Assembly (NCBI GenBank): GCA_037355855.1
Contig: CM074758.1
Coordinates: forward strand, 6,111,001-6,175,000
Direction: 5' to 3'
DNA from: Pseudo-nitzschia pungens
Lineage: Eukaryota; Bacillariophyta; Bacillariophyceae; Bacillariales; Bacillariaceae
Length of the DNA stretch: 64,000 nucleotides
This document shows positions 41,707 through 52,170 of the stretch, piece after piece. The translations under genes and the position numbers were made by a program. The notes under the pieces were generated by a model. The model was not told where the DNA came from. It did not search any database and was given only the letters and a program-made list of their open reading frames with translations. Within the stretch, counting starts at the first letter, position 1; every line of letters starts with the position of its first letter.

Positions 41707-42762
41707 ATGGCAGGTATCTACAGAGATCCCCCCATCGCCTACAAGAGCTCTTTCGACCGAACCAAGCCCAAACTCTTCACTCTGTACAACGTCGACGAGG
41801 ATCGGACCGACAGCATGAAAGTCCCCCTGTTTACAGAGACCGGAGGACTAGAAGAGCTACTCTTTGTGGAAGAGTCCTTCCGAAACGCCGCCAAGCTCCT
41901 GAGACTTCCCATGGACATCTACCTCACCCACTTCAGTCGATGCCTCACCACTGATGCACAGAGCAAGTGGAATGACATGATAAAGGATCCATTGGACCCA
42001 GAGGAATACCAATACTCGCAAGAAGAGATTGGAGGCTACGATCAAGCGTTCCTTGACTTCACCAAGCTCTACTGCAACGCCAGGGACGCTAGAGACATCA
42101 TGCATACTTATCTTCGCAGCTCCGAATGTAGAAAGACCCCATCAGTCACATGCAAGGACCATGCCGACAGGATCCTCATCCTCATGAAATACACCCAGAA
42201 ACTGGATGGTAGCAGCGCGCCCCTATCCAGAGTGGAAAAACTTACTATTCTTCTACACTCCTTCCCATCTGCATGGATCGAGAGCTATGGAATCATCCAC
42301 AGTGGAATTCAAGAAGACACCACAGTACAACACATAGTGGATCATATGAGCTGTCACGAGCGCCAAGCCAACAAGAAGAGCAACAAGAACAACAACAAAC
42401 AACACCAAAAGCGCTCGAACAATTCCAACAGCAATAACAACTCGCGCAAACGCAACTCGAACAACCACAAGGGAAACAACGCCAAAAAGAAATCCAACCC
42501 TTGTCGAATCCCAGGCCATAATCATGATTGGTCTGAATGCCCAAAGAACCGGTTTTCTAAGAACTACAACAAGGGACCTGGAAACAACCACCAAACTGAG
42601 TCCTTCCACACTCACACTCATGCTCTCATGATACCAGGCAGCAATGAAACCTTCCAGGCCCACATGACTGCAGTGCGCGATGCGGCAATCGAAGAATACC
42701 ATGCCAACCATGGTGGTCGAACCGAAAGGAGTATCGATGGGGAGCTTGTGTGGCTTCCCTGA
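41707..42762 (+). CDS. family B gag polyprotein (B2)
   Basis: 351 residues, MAGIYRDPPIAYKSS to ELVWLP-TGA. Capsid-like N-terminal two thirds, then a basic Asn/Lys/Ser-rich stretch (KKSNKNNNKQHQ) and the zinc-knuckle-like CRIPGHNHDWSEC near residue 265. The C-terminus (EEYHANHGGRTERSIDG) is conserved with B1. The only stop is the TGA at 42760-42762; the frame stays open behind it into pol. The ORF is intact, with the ATG in good context (AACCATGG). Confidence 0.92.
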   Translation: MAGIYRDPPIAYKSSFDRTKPKLFTLYNVDEDRTDSMKVPLFTETGGLEELLFVEESFRNAAKLLRLPMDIYLTHFSRCLTTDAQSKWNDMIKDPLDPEEYQYSQEEIGGYDQAFLDFTKLYCNARDARDIMHTYLRSSECRKTPSVTCKDHADRILILMKYTQKLDGSSAPLSRVEKLTILLHSFPSAWIESYGIIHSGIQEDTTVQHIVDHMSCHERQANKKSNKNNNKQHQKRSNNSNSNNNSRKRNSNNHKGNNAKKKSNPCRIPGHNHDWSECPKNRFSKNYNKGPGNNHQTESFHTHTHALMIPGSNETFQAHMTAVRDAAIEEYHANHGGRTERSIDGELVWLP

Positions 42763-45700
42763 ATCTCCAAAGGCCCCCGGCCAAAGAAGCCCCAGGCTTC
42801 ACCAAAACCAGCAATCACCTTGCCTCCAGCTCCCCAGGAACTGGATGCCAGTACAGCCCTGCTGTCTGGGATGACGCATGGAGGAGATCTCCCAGAAAAA
42901 GAGGGGAAGGAACCTACAGGATGGAGTCCTGTTGAAAGCTTAGCAAAGCCTGCAAACGCAGCAACAAAAACAGTTCGATTCTCCGGAACAAACGATACAA
43001 TGGATACGAATCGACAACAAACGAATCGATCCAAGGGTACAGACGCATCATCGATTCACTCAATCGATCAGACAGCAGCAATAAATAGACCACTCCTGTC
43101 CCTGGCAAGAAATTGGTCCACAGGTACAGCAAAAAACCTCTATTGCAATACCAAAAACTCCAAAGACTACACCAAAGGAGGTGCGCTGGAGCAAAATTAT
43201 TTAAAGCTGCTGTCGACTGCTGCAAATACAGCAGAACAGGCATCGAATAAGAGCAACGTGGCTCCTATTCTTTTAACTACAGTACAGTACATACAAGGCA
43301 TACCAACAAAATCAAGACCACTACTCGCACTACTTGATAGTGGATCATCCGGAACTCTAATCAACAAACGAGCCCTACCATTTGGCACCATGCCAATAAG
43401 AAGCAAGCATCAAGTACTAACCACGACAGCAAATGGAAGCTTTGACACTACAGAATATATCATCATGAAGAACCTCAAGCTACAAGAGTTTGGCAACTAT
43501 ACCATCGACCTACACGAAGCAAGGCTCTTCCATTCCCCGAACTGCAAATACGATCTGATACTAGGCAGAGACTTCCTCCACCTAGCACAGATCAATCTCC
43601 TATTCAAAGAAGGAGCAGTTCAGTGGATGGAACGAACCATTCCTATGAAGGACACGTCCTTGTACCATGACAACCATAACATGCTCATGGAAGAACTCGA
43701 AGACGCCGAACTCTTTGCTGATGATCTCTCCTTTGCCAATCCATACAAGTCCAAGGTTATTCTCGACAGAGCCTACCAAGAAACAGATCCATCTACAGTC
43801 GCACAGCAACAGTCCCACATGTCCAAAGCAGAGCAGCAACAATTCCAAGCAATACTAAGCAAGTATCCAAATGTCTTCAATGGAGAACTTGGCAAGTACC
43901 CTCACAAGAAGATCTCTCTAAGACTCAAGCCCGGATCCAAGCCCATCCACAAGAAGCCATATCCAGTAGCATACAAAAGAGAAGACCTATTCAAAAGGGA
44001 GCTCCAAAATCTTTGTGATGATGGAGTACTCAAGAGATGCTCTGGACCAGCTGAATGGGCATTTCCAACCTTCATAGTACCAAAGAAAGATAACAGGGTA
44101 CGATGGGTATCAGACTTCAGGGAACTCAACGAACTCCTTGAAAGAAGACCTTATCCCATACCAAGGATACAAGATATCATGAACAAGCGTGGCAAGTATA
44201 CCCACTTTACCAAGATCGACTTGTCCATGCAATACTACTGCTTTGAACTGGATGACGCAAGCAAGAAGCTCTGTACCATAGTAACTCCATATGGTTGCTA
44301 TGAATATCAAAGACTACCAATGGGTGTCAAAGTCTCTCCAGATGTTGCCCAGCAACTAATGGAAGATATCCTATAAGACACTGACTGCACTGTTTATATT
44401 GATGATATTGGCATCTGGACCAATGGCTCCTTCGATCTACACATGAAGACCATTGACAAAATCTTAGACCGGCTCAACCAAAATGGACTTAAATGCAACC
44501 CACTCAAGTGTGACTGGGCTGTACAAGAAACTGACTTCCTTGGATATTGGATGACTCCCACAGCAGTTAAGCCATGGCGCAAGAAGATTGAAGCCATCTT
44601 ACATATGGATCGACCAAGGACTATCACTCAAGTCAAGTCCTTCCTCGGCGCAGTAGGATACTACAGGGATATGTGGCCTCGCAGGTCTCATGTTCTAGCT
44701 CCTCTCTTCGCTATCACCAGAACCCCCAAGCAAAAGACTCCTCAAGCAGCTGCCATCAAAGGCAAGCAAAGGAAGGCTCCTTCAGCTTTCACTTGGGGAC
44801 CTGCTCAAGATAAAGCCTTTCAAGAGATGAAAGCAATGGTGGCAGCAGATGCACTGAACACCTATCCAGACCTTAACAAGCCCTTTGAACTGTACACTGA
44901 TGCCTCAGACCTACAGCTTGGCAAGCCTATAGCCTATTGGTCCAAGAAACTATCTGATGCCCAGAAGAATTATACAACCATGGAGAAAGAACTCCTGGCC
45001 ATCGTACTCTGTTGCAAAGAGTACCGGAAGATGCTCCTCGGTGGAGTCATCAACGTATACACAGATCATAAGAACCTTACCTTCCGGACCCTTTCAGTCC
45101 AACGAGTCCTTCGGTGGAGACTATTCCTGGAAGAATTTGGTGTCAACCTAACCTATGTTGAAGGCAAGAAGAATGTTCTTGCTGATGCCTTCTCCAGACT
45201 CCCCCGGATGGATCCACCTACTGTGGGGAAGAAAGAAGCCCTTGGAAAGGGCACTCTCATTGATTTTTTGAAACTTGAAGTCCCCAAGCAAGATGAAGAA
45301 CTGTTTTTATCAGAGTTCCCCAACTTGTTCCAGCACTTATGCAATGACGCAGACCAGGAACTCCAAACTTGTCTGCTGAACAATGAGTGCCTGATCAATC
45401 TACCTAACAACCAAGACTTAGAATGCCCGGTGAACTACTCCGACATCTATCTTCATCAACAGAAGGACCCAACCATCAAGTTTAAGACTCAATCGAAAGC
45501 CTTCTTCTACCAAGAATTAGAAGGCAACAAGATACTTTGTTACGCGAATCAAGCCAATCCTGAATGCTGGAGAATCTATATACCAGCATCCCTTATTAAT
45601 GATACCATCAAATGGTATCATCTTCTGTTGGGTCATTGTGGATCCACCAGATTACAACAGACTATATCAGCCCGATTCTATGCTGATAACCTAACCAGTC

Positions 45701-46629
45701 TATGCAAGTCCTATGTATGCCCAGACCATTGCATTAAATACAAGAACCAGAACTCACAATATGGCAAATTGCCACCAAAGCAAGCTCCATTGTCCCCATT
45801 CTATGAAGTGCACATCGATCTCATCGGTCCTTGGAAGATCACAGCTCAGGGCAAGAACTATAACTTCAAAGCCCTAACCTGTATTGATCCGGTTACCAAT
45901 CTCCTTGAAATCATCCGAATCAGAGACAAGTCCTCCCAGCATGTATCAGACCAGTTCAAGAACTGCTGGCTCTCCAGATACCCAAGACCCATCAGATGTG
46001 TTCATGACAATGGTGGGGAATTCCTAGGGGCTGAGTTCCAGACTACCCTCAAGCAGTATGGAATCCAATCGGTCCCAACAACAGTGAAGAACCCTCAGTC
46101 AAATGCCATATGCGAGCGCGTCCATCATACAGTCGCTGATATTCTCAGAGTCCTAGTCCATGTTAATCCCCCTCAAGTCAACACCAGAGCCAGTCAACTT
46201 ATGGACAATGCCCTCTCGACCTGCATACATGCCTCCAGGTGTGCTGTCAACGCCGCTTTACAGGCATCCCCCGGTTCCCTAGTATATAACAGGGACATGC
46301 TGGTTGACCTACCATTGACATCAAATCTGGTAGCCCTACAACAGCTTCGACAGCAAGGTATTAACAAGGCCCTGCTCAGAGATAATGCCAAACGCAAGGA
46401 ACATACCTTTCAACCCAACGAGAAGGTATGGATTCAAGAACCAGATCCCGACAAACTGCAGCCACGCAAGACAGGACCATTTACTATTGCCCAAGTCCAT
46501 GACAATGGTACCGTTAAAATTCAGAAGACGCCAACGGTCATCGAGACAGTTAACATACGTAAGCTAACACCTTACAAAGAAGCCCCAACGGACGCTGTCG
46601 ACAGTTCGGCAATCCATTGGTCAGCTTAA
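42763..46629 (+). pseudogene. family B pol (B2): protease, reverse transcriptase, RNase H, integrase
   Basis: The frame follows the gag TGA directly, 1288 codons long. Positions counted from the first codon: protease DSGSSGT ~190, reverse transcriptase YIDD ~543, RNase H YTDASD ~711, integrase zinc region HLLLGHCG ~954, catalytic Asp in HVDLIGPW ~1017, Asp in DNGGEF ~1081 and Glu in NAICERVH ~1116. TAA at 44374-44376 replaces the Gln of ILQDTDC just before YIDD, so no full polymerase can be made from this copy. Seven codons of RNase H (AAIIQD and a Gly, present in B1) are missing after LQLG. No chromodomain; ends HWSA like B1. Confidence 0.93.
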
Positions 46630-46659
46630 GTATGGGATTTGCTTAATCATGGGGCACTA

Positions 46660-46982
46660 TGTGACGGGCTAGTGTAGCTAGCAGTCACGATTGAATAATT
46701 AACCGAATCCCATATGGGAATCGAATATTATATATTCAGTCATGAATACATTTCGGTATGTATTCGAACTATTATGGTCGAGTCCCAGATTAGGATATAT
46801 GCCTGATCGTGGGAACCGACAATGAATCAACATTTATGGCAGAGCATGCCAAAGTGTGGCTATGCTCGCGACCTCGAAATTTTATATGTTTCCATTCTCA
46901 ATTCGCTTAACAATGTCTCGTAAAGTATCTAAACATTCACAATTTACATACTACTCCGAAATTTCTACTCTAGACCGTAACA
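46660..46982 (+). repeat. 3' LTR of B2
   Basis: 323 bp, TGTGACGGGCTAG...GACCGTAACA, followed by the TSD ACTCC. Confidence 0.95.
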
Positions 46983-48168
46983 ACTCCCCCATGATGATGA
47001 CTCACCGTGGGCGTCTCCTACCTTCTGTCAGCCCAAGAAGACAGGGGACATTCGCATTCTCACCGACTTCCGTACGATGAATGCAGCCATCCAAAGGAAA
47101 CCATTTCCACTACCACGAATAGGGGAAACAATCCAAAGACTACAGAAGTTCAAGTCAGCTACGGCGCTGGACTTGTCCCAGGGATATTATACCATTCCCA
47201 TTTGCAAGGAGAGCCAAAAGATCTGCTCTACCATTTTGCCATGGGGAAAATATGCCTACAAGAGATTGGCAATGGGAATCGCATGTGCACCCGATATTTT
47301 CCAATCAGTCATGATGAACCTATTAGGGGATCTGGACTATGTCCTAGTCTACATCAACGATATCCTAATCATCCAGAGAGAGGGAGAATCTGAGCAGGAC
47401 CATCTCAACAAAATCAACACAGTACTTCAGAGACTCAACGATGCAGGCTTCCGAGCCAACCTAAGAAAATCCTTTTTCATGCAAAAAGAAGTGGAATATC
47501 TGGGATTTCTATTAACAACAGAGGGCATCCAACCCCAACCAAAGAAGCTGGAGGCAATGAAGCATCTGGAAGCGCCCAAGAACACCAAGCAACTCAAGAT
47601 GTTCCTTGGTATGGTCAATTTTTACAGGGATATGTGGAAGCGCCGCTCCCACATCCTGGCCCCCCTAAACAAACTAGCAGGGAAAAAGGGCAAAATGAAC
47701 TGGTACTGGGGCCCAGCAGAGCAGAAAGCTTTCATGGAGGCAAAGAGGATGCTCACAAATGAAGCGAAACTCGCATTCCCGGATTTTACGAAACCATTTC
47801 ACCTCTACTCAGACGCCAGCGACAGGCAACTGGGAGCAACTGTGTGCCAAGATGGCAAACCCCTTGGTTTTTATATGAGAAAACTGAACTCGGCGCAGCT
47901 CAACTACACTGTCAGAGAAAAAGAACTCCTGGGCATAGTAGAAGGCCTAAAAGCATTCGAAGGAATCCTACGAGGACAAGATGTAATTATCCACACCGAC
48001 CACCTCAATCTGCTCTATCAGCAGATGCCCACTGAAAGGATGGTCCGGTGAAGACTCCTTATGGAGGAGTTCCATCCGGTAGTCAAGCATGTTGGTGGCA
48101 AAGACAATGACGCAGCAGATGCACTATCTCGACTGGACATTACTGATGACCCGGCAGATACAGTGGAA
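46983..48168 (+). pseudogene. family A reverse transcriptase and RNase H (A3)
   Basis: Continues A3 pol after B2. Reverse transcriptase fingers and palm: DFRTMNAAIQRKPFPLPRI, LDLSQGYYTIPI and AMGIACAPDIFQSVMM. The catalytic box reads YIND (near 47350) instead of YxDD, i.e. Asn at the first catalytic Asp. Then GFLLTTEGIQPQPKK, the connection FYRDMWKRRSHILAPL, and RNase H with LYSDASDRQLG (near 47810), REKELLGIVEGL and HTDHLNLL. TGA at 48049-48051 (Trp or Arg codon elsewhere) interrupts it. Cut at 48170 by TIR element 2. Confidence 0.92.
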
Positions 48169-48542
48169 TGCGTCTGTTAACTGTTTTTCGAGGTATATTG
48201 GTCATTTTTAGACCTTTTTGACCCTGTACCTCTATTTTTTCTTTGGTAAAACTATTTATGACCCGGTTTTTTTTTCAATTTCCAACCCTCACCTTTTTTT
48301 TTAGGTCGAAAAGTCAATTTTTACCTACCAAAATTTCGTGGTTACGGTCAATTGCTATGCTATCATACCATGCTACCCTATTATGCTACCGTCGGGGTAT
48401 GGTCATTCGTGTACAATAAGTACTATAACCGGATACCCCAGCCCCTGCAGTGATAAGTGAGCAATTGTAGTACACGCTGTCCCTGTAGCGCTGTAGCGCT
48501 GTAGCGCTGTTACTCTACATTATCACGGATCAAAGTGAAGGT

Positions 48543-49583
48543 GTGGTAATTGACATACCAAAGAAGACAAAGAAGGAAATTAATAGGACACTTAGAAAAC
48601 ATCGCAAGAACGTCTTGGTACCTAAGTTGAAGGACTACCTGAGGTCGGAATGGTTTAAATGGGTTAAATTCGCGGATGACGATTATGCCAAGAAATTGCT
48701 GACAGGACTGATGGGGGATGAGTGTCTTTCGTTTCCTGACGGCGTTGCCCAGTCCGATTTCTATGATTATAACATTCCGTTGATCAAAAAGAACGTGACA
48801 GAGTTGAGAAATTGTGTGCAGACGTCGGTGTGGAATCATTGGTTAGGTGAGTGCTACTACAAATGCCAACTTACAGTAATTAAAATCATCGCTGTGTCTA
48901 ACATGAAAGAGATCGAACTTGATTTGATTGCAGACGATGTGAAAAGAAAGAAAACGCGGAGGAAGGGATGGGAAATACCAGATTTGTTTCCAGGAAGCTT
49001 GGAGCTTCAAGAAACAGGCAGACGATCCAGACGATCCAGAGGCCAAGGTCCTACATCCTGATTACAGGAGAAAAGGTATCGATAGTGAGGACGATTTCTA
49101 CTACTTTGCATGTCGCATCTTAGCAGCGATAACACCGTCGGTTGTTGGGTTTGAAAAAGTAAAAGATGCAAAGTTGATCAGTGAAATGTATTCAGCCAGC
49201 GATGAGGCTTTTGCACTAATTATTATTCACAACGAGTACGACAGATGGGTGAACTACTTAAAGAGAAAGGACGGAGAGGACCTTGCTGAAGTGAAAAAAA
49301 GTTTTGTGATGCTAGGAGCGGTAGTAAACAAGGGTGGTCCCAAAAGGGAATCAATATGTATAACAAAGTGTGTGAGGAAGTTAAGGTGCTACGAAATGAA
49401 AAGGAGACGGGAGTAGAGTTCGAAATGGTTATGAGAGAACGGTTCCGAAGAATGGGAGAAGTAGTAGATGTGGATGTGATCCCCCACGCTGAGACTAATG
49501 TCATGGCGAAGAAAAGGAAGATGTTTATCGATCCAGATATGGTGTGTGTTCGAAAAAGGCAAATGTTGATGGCGGAAGTGTGA
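48543..49583 (+). pseudogene. unidentified gene in TIR element 2 (broken or spliced)
   Basis: Three protein-like stretches in changing frames. 48543-48846 gives MVIDIPKKTKKEINRTLRK and later KLLTGLMGDECLSF, ending at a good donor GTGAGT (48847). 48961-49350 gives QEAWSFKKQADDPDDPEAK, YYFACRILAAITPSVVG and SASDEAFALIIIHNEYDRW. 49353-49583 gives INMYNKVCEEVKVLRNEKE, MRERFRRMGEVVDVDV. The first change of frame could be an intron (acceptor not certain); the second, near 49340, looks like a one-base indel. No catalytic motif of a known transposase is visible. It may be the element's own protein; the function is unknown. Confidence 0.6.
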
Positions 49584-49599
49584 TATTCATTTCTGAGTG

Positions 49600-49719
49600 G
49601 AGTGACGACAATCCCATGTAGAGTGATGACGATCCTATGTAGAGTGACGACGATCCTATGTAGAGTGACGACAATCCTATGTAGAGTGACAACGATCCTA
49701 TGAAGAGTGACGACAATTT
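49600..49719. repeat. 21 bp minisatellite
   Basis: Nearly six units of GAGTGACGACGATCCTATGTA with 1-3 changes each, at 49600, 49621, 49642, 49663, 49684 and 49705. Confidence 0.95.
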
Positions 49720-50300
49720 TAATACCGTAGGTTGAATTTTATAATTAGTAGCACGATAATAATTTGGTGTGAAAAAAAAATTGTTTTGGAAGGTAGTACA
49801 CACAATTTGTATGCAGGGGGGTACATATTTTGACAGGTGAGACCACAATGTGCCCGGTGGTGGTGGTGTAATGATATTAGAGGACGAGGCTACAAATTTT
49901 GGCGCCATATGGATACAAACATTGCATGGTTGAGGACGAAAAATAGAGAGGATGTAACTGGAAAAGTGAAGGGGACTGGGGTGTAAACTTTAGCTGTGTA
50001 AGAATGTAGCATGAGAAGTAAGGAGAGCAGAGCACAAAATTTATGGGGGACAGAGTAAAGAATTTTTCGACCATAAACAATAATATTTTTTGAGGTGGAA
50101 GCAATAATATTTAAAGGTTAAAGTGTGAAATGTTACATGCGGGAGGTGAATAAATTGAGGCCATGCGCCCTCATTTTTTTTCATGATATACATTACAAAG
50201 AAAATTGGGAGTGCGCGATAAATTTTGAAGTACAAGTTCAACAATGGGTCTCAAATTTAGACCTTTGGAGGTGGGGTATTAACGTTCCGAGCAGGGGTCG
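49720..50300. other. non-coding right part of TIR element 2
   Basis: AT-rich sequence without a recognised gene or repeat. It contains the subterminal AATTTAGACCTTTGG, resembling the left-end TTTTTAGACCTTTTT. Confidence 0.5.
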
Positions 50301-50320
50301 AAAAACAGTTAACAGACGTG

Positions 50321-51590
50321 GTTACCACCAAATAAGCCCCTCACCTACGCGGATGAGGAAGAGCACCTCTGGCAACTCCTATTCCCACTTGGAGAAGCGC
50401 CGGAAGAATTCCAGGGCAATAGTGCATTCCCACTTGCCCCGGATATGATCCAGTTCTACCAACAAAAGGACACAGAGATCACAAGTGCTCTGGAAAAAGA
50501 CGATCGACTAACCACCAAAATGGTGGAAGGTTACAGTCTAATCCACAAAGAAGGGAAGATTCTGATTCCTGACAAACTCAAGGAAAGGGTTATGGAATGG
50601 TACCACAGCATGCTGGTCCATCCCGGAGAAAAGAGAATGGAACAGAGCATACAGTCAGTGTTCACCTGGAAAGGTCTTCAAAGGGACGTCCAGAACCTCT
50701 GTAAACACTGTCACACGTGCCAGATGTTCAAAAAGAGTGGCCGGAAGAAGTATGGACTACTACCGGAGAAAGCAGCTGAGGTTACCAAGTGGCAGAGGGT
50801 CAATGTGGACCTCTGGGGACCGGCAACTTTCCACAACAAGAATGGTAAAGACTACCACATCCATGTTCTCACCATGGTGGACCCAGTAACCGGATGGTTT
50901 GAACTGGCTCACCTGAGGGACTCGCCAAACGCAGCAGAAACCCAATGATTGTTGGACAGTACCTGGCTAGCAAGATATCTGCGCCCAAAGGAAATTGGCT
51001 TTGATGGCGGGAGTGAGTTCAAGGCAGAGTTCCAGGAACTCTGTGACAACATGGGGATGAAAAGAAAGCCCAGTGGTGCTTGGAACCCCCAATCCAATGC
51101 TGTATTGGAAAGGATCCACCAAGTGCTGAAGGATTGTTTACTATCCTTTAATCTGGAGCAGAGGGACCTCCACGAGAAGGACCGCTTTGAGGAATTCACC
51201 ACCAAGGCAGCATATGCTATCAGGAGTGCCATCCATTCTACCCTGGGGTACTCCCCGGCACAACTGGTGTTTGGAAGGGACATGTTTATGCCTGTGAATT
51301 TCCCAGTGGATTGGGAAGCAATCCAAGCGCGGAAACAGAAGAGTATCCACAAGAGCAATATCAGGGAGAATCAGAGAAGGATTCCCCATGTCTATAGGGA
51401 AGGAGACTATGTCACATTGGAAAAGAAGGGCATTATTCCAAAACTATCCTTCCCACGGCAAGGACCTTACAAGGTGCTCAAGGCCCATGACAATGGAACT
51501 GTAACTATTGAAACTGCTCCCTTTGTAACCGACCGGGTTAACATCAGGAGGATCCACCTCTATTATTGCAGGGATAACATTAAATTGTAA
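50321..51590 (+). pseudogene. family A integrase (A3)
   Basis: Zinc-binding region (SMLVHPGEKRM, CKHCHTCQ), catalytic Asp (VNVDLWGP), Asp (IGFDGGSEF) and Glu (NPQSNAVLERIH), and the C-terminal basic domain to YYCRDNIKL with stop at 51588-51590. It is nearly intact: the frame is interrupted only by TGA at 50946-50948 where A1 has Arg (ETQRLLD). It inserts element cDNA into the genome. No chromodomain. Confidence 0.92.
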
Positions 51591-51614
51591 AAGTAACAGT
51601 ACCATGGGGGAGCA

Positions 51615-51798
51615 TGCCGTGCACCGGAATACAGTCACGAGTACACTCGGGACTGGAATAAAAGTAAGATTTGAATCAGCGAGTCTCCATATCCCTGATT
51701 TGAAGACTGCTGGAAAGCAATAGCAATAGACTAATCAATAGTTCTCACAATTTGCATATCACTACTATTCTAATCACTAGTCGACCCGGGGTATGGCA
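51615..51798 (+). repeat. 3' LTR of A3
   Basis: 184 bp, preceded by the purine-rich CATGGGGGAGCA and followed by the TSD TGCTC. Confidence 0.95.
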
Positions 51799-51803
51799 TG
51801 CTC

Positions 51804-52151
51804 CCAGTTGCCTGTCGCTGGCGTCTGAGTAGAGATGAAACGGTTTCGTAAAATCTGGGAATGCGAGTTTCGCTTCATTTGTGAGCATCCTCTTTGCCTC
51901 CATGAAAGCTTTCTGCTCTGCTGGGCCCCAGTACCAATTCAGTTTGCCCTTTTTCCCTGCTAGTTTGTTTAGGGGGGCCAGGATGTGGGAGCGGCGCTTC
52001 CACATATCCCTGTAAAAATTGACCATACCAAGGAACATCTTGAGTTGCTTGGTGTTCTTGGGCGCTTCCAGATGCTTCATTGCCTCCAGCTTCTTTGGTT
52101 GGGGTTGGATGCCCTCTGTTGTTAATAGAAATCCCAGATATTCCACTTCTT
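51804..52151 (-). pseudogene. family A reverse transcriptase thumb/connection and RNase H start (A2)
   Basis: Minus strand: KEVEYLGFLLTTEGIQ, FYRDMWKRRSHILAPL, LYSDASDRQLG. It is the upstream continuation of A2 beyond A3. Open frame. At the other side NA-LINE 3 interrupts it. Confidence 0.92.
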
Positions 52152-52170
52152 TTTGCATGAAAAAGGATTT

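Larger units (their letters stand above)
28533..46982 (+). mobile_element. Ty3/gypsy family B, copy B2, complete, with LINE 1 in its 5' LTR
   Basis: The TSD ACTCC at 28528-28532 and 46983-46987 lies in the reverse transcriptase of A3. The 5' LTR is split by LINE 1 (28533-28572 plus 41292-41574, together 323 bp, equal to the 3' LTR). Without LINE 1 the element is 5.7 kb. The LTRs differ at about 7 of 323 sites by eye. Domain order is the same as in B1. Confidence 0.95.
48171..50318. mobile_element. TIR element 2 (CGTCT family), 2148 bp, with a decayed gene
   Basis: Both ends read CGTCTGTTAACTGTTTTTCGA (the right end on the other strand), flanked by TG duplicated at 48169-48170 and 50319-50320. 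Removing it with one TG restores the A3 frame (VEWLPPNKP). It carries a gene-like region (48543-49583), a 21 bp minisatellite and an AT-rich right part. Closest relative here is TIR element 1. Confidence 0.85.
25366..51798 (+). mobile_element. Ty3/gypsy family A, copy A3, complete
   Basis: Two 184 bp LTRs with the 5-bp TSD TGCTC at 25361-25365 and 51799-51803, inside the RNase H of A2. It spans 26.4 kb because B2 (18.45 kb) and TIR element 2 (2.15 kb) sit within; without them it is about 5.8 kb. Its LTRs differ at about 8 of 184 positions by eye, more than those of B2, which agrees with B2 having inserted later. Confidence 0.95.

Noticed and set aside
49174..49416. Independent 80-codon gene
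   Set aside because: It is the middle segment of a longer decayed gene in TIR element 2; flanking frames continue the same protein-like sequence.
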